Below, piece after piece: positions 13,589 to 16,496 of a stretch of DNA of 16,496 bases (positions within the stretch are counted from its first letter, which is position 1; each line of letters begins with the position of its first letter). Made by a program: the position numbers and the translations under genes. The stretch comes from Pseudomarimonas sp964350895 (GTDB lineage Bacteria; Pseudomonadota; Gammaproteobacteria; Xanthomonadales; Xanthomonadaceae), in assembly GCA_964350895.1 (NCBI GenBank), contig CAYGMG010000092.1, positions 1 to 16,496 on the forward strand, in the 5' to 3' direction. The notes beneath the pieces were generated by a model, which saw only the letters and a list, made by a program, of their open reading frames with translations, ran no database searches and was not told where the DNA came from.

Positions 13589-13954
13589 GTGGGATAGCCT
13601 GACCCGCGCGGCCCGCGCCGCCGGTTCGACCTTGCTGGTCGTTCCCGGCGCGCTGCCGCAGCGCCGCCTTGTGTCCTGCCGGGACAGCGCACCCGCATCG
13701 CGCGTGCAGCAACGCGCTGCCGGGACGGCGCAGCAGGCGGGCAGCAATGACCGCAGTCGCAACCGGCGCTTCGATTGCCGCAGTGGGTGACGACAAGAAC
13801 CCGGAATGTACGGGATGCCCGCTTCCGGACGGCGACGTCCGATTTCGGGCAGCCTGCGCTACGAATGCTGGCCGTTTGCCGCCCGGAGCGCAGGTCACGG
13901 CGGCTGGCCCGGTTTCTGCTTGGAGCTGGGAACTGCGCCGCATGAGCCTGCTCG
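13589..13954. other. 366-base gene-free stretch between uvrD and the permease
   Basis: I see no convincing gene here. A 103-codon frame from 13669 runs into the permease start region but has Arg/Ala/Pro-rich GC-driven composition and no recognisable motif. The stretch holds a nested GC-rich hairpin (13614-13652) and a direct repeat of a 16-base CTGCCGGGACRGCGCA unit at 13676-13691 and 13717-13732 (one mismatch, 41 bases apart). No T-run follows the hairpin. A promoter for the permease may lie in the last 200 bases but none stands out. Confidence 0.5.
13614..13652. other. Nested hairpin downstream of uvrD
   Basis: Outer arms CGCGCCG (13614-13620) and CGGCGCG (13646-13652) pair perfectly, and inner arms CGACC (13627-13631) and GGTCG (13637-13641) close a 5-base loop. 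It begins 26 bases after the uvrD stop. It could end or protect the uvrD transcript; no U-tract follows, so Rho-independent termination is not shown. Confidence 0.45.
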
Positions 13955-16381
13955 ATGAGCCTGACCACACTGTTGGATGATGCCCGCTTCACCCTGCGCT
14001 CGCTGTCGCGCAGCAGCGGGTTCCTGTTCACCTCGGTGCTGATGCTCGGCCTTGCCATCGGCGTCCTGGCCAGTATGTTCAGCGTGGTCCATAGCGTGCT
14101 GCTGCGGCCGCTGCCCTATGCCGAACCGGACCAGCTGGTCTATCTCGCCGGCTCCGCGCCGGGCACCGCGCTGGGCGAGGAGTTTCCGCTGGCCCGGGAG
14201 TTCGAGGTCCACTTCGCCGAGCATTCGCAAATGCTCGCGGGCGTGGGCCGCTACAACGGTTTCACCAACTCCTTGCGCGTCGGCGACCGGGTCGAGCGCA
14301 TCCCGATGTCGTCGCCGAGCGCCTCGCTGTTTTCGGCGCTCGGCGTCGCGCCTCTGCTTGGCCGCCTGCCCGGCGCGCAGGATGCCGAGCCGGTGGTGGT
14401 GCTGAGCGAGCGGCTGTGGAGCGACTGGTTTGGCCGCGATCCCGCGGTGATCGGCAGCAGCGTGCAGGTGTTCGGCGCGCCGCGCGAGGTGATCGCGGTG
14501 ATGCCTGCGGCGTTCGGCTTCCCCGACGACAACGTGCTGCTCTGGATCACCCGGCAGGTGGATGCCGGCCAGGTCGGCACGCCCGGCAACTTTGGCGGCG
14601 GCACCCTGGCGCGGATCAAGCCCGGAACCGACCCTGCGGCACTGGCGGCCGAACTGGGCGCGCTGTCCAAGGCCTTGCCGGCCCGCTTTGGTGGCTCGGC
14701 CGCCTATGCCGAGATCATCGAGCGCATGCAGGTCGTGGTCCGCCCGCTGCGCGAACAGATGCTGGGCAGCCTGTCGCGACCGCTATGGCTGCTGTTCGGT
14801 GCCGCTGGCCTGGTGCTGCTGATTGCCTGCACCAATCTCACCAACCTGTTCATGGTCCGCGCCGAAACGCGCCAGCGCGAGCTGGCCGTGCGCCATGCCC
14901 TGGGTGCCGGCCGCTTCGCGCTGCTGCGGCTTCGCCTGCTCGAGTCGGCTGCCATCGGCCTGCTGGCCGGCGGGCTGGCCGCGCTGATCGCCCTGGCCCT
15001 GCAGCCGCTGATCCTGCGCTGGGCACCTGTCGGCATTCCGCGCCTAGCGGACATCGGCATGGACCTCACCACACTGGGTTTCACTCTGGTGGTTGCTCTG
15101 CTTTCCAGCCTGCTCTGTGGCGTGCTGCCATCGCTGCGCGGCGCTGCACCAAGGCTGGAGCGGCTGCGCGAGGGCGGGCGCGGCATGACCGCCCGGCAGC
15201 ATTGGATGCGACAGGGGCTGGTCGCCCTGCAGACGGCCCTCGCACTCACCCTGCTGATCGGCGCCGGCCTGCTGCTACGCAGCGTGCAGGCCCTGCACGC
15301 GGTCGACCCGGGCTACCAGCCCGAGGGCATTTTCACCTTCCAGTTCGCCCCCGAGCAGGCCTCGCTCAGCGACGCGCCGAGCTGGGCCCGCTTTCACCTT
15401 GAATTCCTTGAACGGCTCGCCGCTCTGCCCGGCGTCGAGGGTGTGGGACTGATCGAGAATGTGCCGCTCAACGAGGGACCGCGACAGCTGCGCGCGCGGA
15501 CCGAGTCGATGGCCCAGCCGGCGGCGTCCGGCGCGCTGATCAACCTGACCTACACCGCCGGCGACTACTTTCGCACCATGGGGATCGAGCTGGTGGCAGG
15601 GCGCGTGTTCGCGGCCGACGACCATCAGGGGCGCGGCAATATCCTGGTCAGCCGACGCGCCGCCGAACAGCTGTGGCCCGGCGAGGACCCGCTGGGCAGG
15701 CGCCTGCAGCGCGAGGATTCGGAGCTGTGGGAGACCGTGGTCGGGGTGGTCGACGACGTGCAGCAGTTCTCCATGGACGGCACGCCGCAGCCGCTGATCT
15801 ACCTGCCGCTGGTCGGCCCTGATCCCGCGATGAGCCCCTCGCTCTCGTCGCCGGCCTGGGTGGTGAAAAGCAATCGGCCGGACACCATCAGCGGCGAGAT
15901 CCGCCAGCTGGTCAAGGCCGTCGCGCCAGAGGCGCCGATGTATCGACAGTTCACCCTGAGCCAGCTGGTCGATGACTCCATGTCCCAGCTCAGGTTCACC
16001 CTGCTGACCCTGGGCCTTGCCGCGCTCATGGCCCTGGTGCTGGGCGTGATCGGCCTCTACGGCGTGCTCTCTTACGCGGTCACCGAGCGCACCCGGGAGA
16101 TCGGCGTGCGCGTCGCGCTGGGCGCGCGGGTGCAGCAGGTGGTCGGAATGATCGTCGCCCAGGGCACGCGCGTCGTCGGCATCGGTGTGGTGGCCGGGCT
16201 GGTCTGCGCGAGCTTGCTCAGCCATCTGCTGTCCGGCCTGCTGTTCGGCGTGGCGCCCTTTGATCCGACGACCTTCGCGGTCACCACGGTGGCCATGCTC
16301 GCAGTTGGCCTGCTGGCCAGCTACCTGCCGGCACGCCGCGCCGCGCGCCTTGATCCGATGGAATCGCTGCGCAGCGACTAG
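13955..16381 (+). CDS. ADOP-class MacB/FtsX-like ABC transporter permease
   Basis: This 808-residue membrane protein has the layout of the duplicated orphan permeases (ADOP). One N-terminal helix (about 21-48, after DARFTLRSLSRSSGF) precedes a periplasmic MacB-type domain (about 50-270). A first FtsX unit (about 277-395) contains LLIACTNLTNLFMVRAETRQRELAVRHALGAGR. A fifth helix (about 419-442) leads to a second periplasmic domain (about 445-690). The final FtsX unit contains GVLSYAVTERTREIGVRVALGAR and ends with ASYLPARRAARLDPMESLR. MacB-like systems use a cytoplasmic ATPase to drive mechanotransmission or efflux across the envelope, yet no ATPase gene is adjacent, so the partner must be elsewhere or absent. 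Start ATG at 13955 fits the family N-terminus; there is no clear ribosome site. The TAG stop is part of the CTAG junction of MITE copy 2. Confidence 0.9.
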   Translation: MSLTTLLDDARFTLRSLSRSSGFLFTSVLMLGLAIGVLASMFSVVHSVLLRPLPYAEPDQLVYLAGSAPGTALGEEFPLAREFEVHFAEHSQMLAGVGRYNGFTNSLRVGDRVERIPMSSPSASLFSALGVAPLLGRLPGAQDAEPVVVLSERLWSDWFGRDPAVIGSSVQVFGAPREVIAVMPAAFGFPDDNVLLWITRQVDAGQVGTPGNFGGGTLARIKPGTDPAALAAELGALSKALPARFGGSAAYAEIIERMQVVVRPLREQMLGSLSRPLWLLFGAAGLVLLIACTNLTNLFMVRAETRQRELAVRHALGAGRFALLRLRLLESAAIGLLAGGLAALIALALQPLILRWAPVGIPRLADIGMDLTTLGFTLVVALLSSLLCGVLPSLRGAAPRLERLREGGRGMTARQHWMRQGLVALQTALALTLLIGAGLLLRSVQALHAVDPGYQPEGIFTFQFAPEQASLSDAPSWARFHLEFLERLAALPGVEGVGLIENVPLNEGPRQLRARTESMAQPAASGALINLTYTAGDYFRTMGIELVAGRVFAADDHQGRGNILVSRRAAEQLWPGEDPLGRRLQREDSELWETVVGVVDDVQQFSMDGTPQPLIYLPLVGPDPAMSPSLSSPAWVVKSNRPDTISGEIRQLVKAVAPEAPMYRQFTLSQLVDDSMSQLRFTLLTLGLAALMALVLGVIGLYGVLSYAVTERTREIGVRVALGARVQQVVGMIVAQGTRVVGIGVVAGLVCASLLSHLLSGLLFGVAPFDPTTFAVTTVAMLAVGLLASYLPARRAARLDPMESLRSD

Positions 16382-16496
16382 TGGACTGTAACGGACCAAT
16401 CGATAGCAGCTCGCTGGGTCTGGCCGCGCTGGACTTGCGCGTCACTTGGCCAATAGCTACGGCTATTGGCCTCGCTCCGGCACGGCGTCCATCGCG
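16379..16496. mobile_element. MITE-like palindromic element, copy 2 (cut by window end)
   Basis: It begins with CTAG (16378-16381) and the terminus TAGTGGACTGTAACGGA, identical over 17 bases to the left end of copy 1. From about 16400 onward it instead matches the reverse complement of copy 1: the last 71 bases (16426-16496) match 9374-9304 with two mismatches. The central hairpin is present as CCAATAGC-TACG-GCTATTGG (16450-16469). The far terminus lies beyond the window, so completeness cannot be judged. It directly follows the permease, whose stop codon it shares. Confidence 0.78.

Noticed and set aside
13669..13980. 103-codon frame before the permease
   Set aside because: No ribosome site, biased composition, no motif, and it overlaps the permease start out of frame. 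I could not support it as a gene.
15275..16399. 374-codon leftward frame across the permease
   Set aside because: Antisense to FtsX-like codons; Gln/His/Arg-rich composition with no motif.
1..16496. CRISPR array, tRNA, rRNA, prophage or toxin-antitoxin genes
   Set aside because: Read through both strands; no regularly spaced repeats, no cloverleaf-like sequence with a CCA/TTCGA arm pattern, and no matching proteins were seen.

Overview
The window is GC-rich DNA that most likely comes from a gammaproteobacterium of the Xanthomonadales/Lysobacterales. The strongest lineage signals are a Clp-type CRP homologue divergent from a bacterial speD, a trpG-trpD-(ABM protein)-trpC-(HAD phosphatase) cluster, and E. 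coli-like UvrD and RluF proteins. This placement rests on remembered gene order and sequence resemblance; no database search was run.

Layout. Positions 1-1606 hold a divergent locus. An ArsR-family repressor that keeps both sensor cysteines of the BigR/SqrR (sulfide/persulfide) type reads rightward. A DUF2892 membrane protein and an RND efflux adaptor lipoprotein, cut by the window edge, read leftward. A perfect inverted repeat sits on the leftward promoter. Positions 1695-3219 carry rluF (23S rRNA pseudouridine synthase) and a secreted cysteine-rich DUF4124 protein. Positions 3308-6813 are the tryptophan cluster: trpG, trpD, a small ABM-fold protein, trpC and a PgpC-like HAD phosphatase, tightly packed with overlapping starts. 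Positions 6930-9258 form a second compact unit: a Sel1-like lipoprotein, an ECF sigma factor, a one-pass membrane protein that is probably its anti-sigma factor, and an exported PDZ protein. The last three are linked by 4-base overlaps. Positions 9477-11142 hold divergent clp and speD, with a CRP-like palindrome between them. Positions 11414-13588 are uvrD, preceded by a REP doublet. Positions 13955-16381 encode an 808-residue MacB/FtsX-type permease (ADOP class) with no ATPase next to it.

Mobile and repeat DNA. A 165-base MITE-like palindromic element follows the PDZ gene, and a second copy begins at the end of the permease gene and runs out of the window. In both cases the TAG stop codon is part of the CTAG insertion junction. 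The element's core is in opposite orientation in the two copies although the outer terminus reads the same way. This is the most distinctive structure in the window.

The genes are mostly housekeeping (tryptophan and spermidine synthesis, repair, rRNA modification), with two regulated envelope modules: the sulfur-sensing efflux locus and the ECF sigma/PDZ operon. I found no CRISPR array, tRNA, rRNA, prophage or toxin-antitoxin pair, and no classical intrinsic terminator with a T-run.
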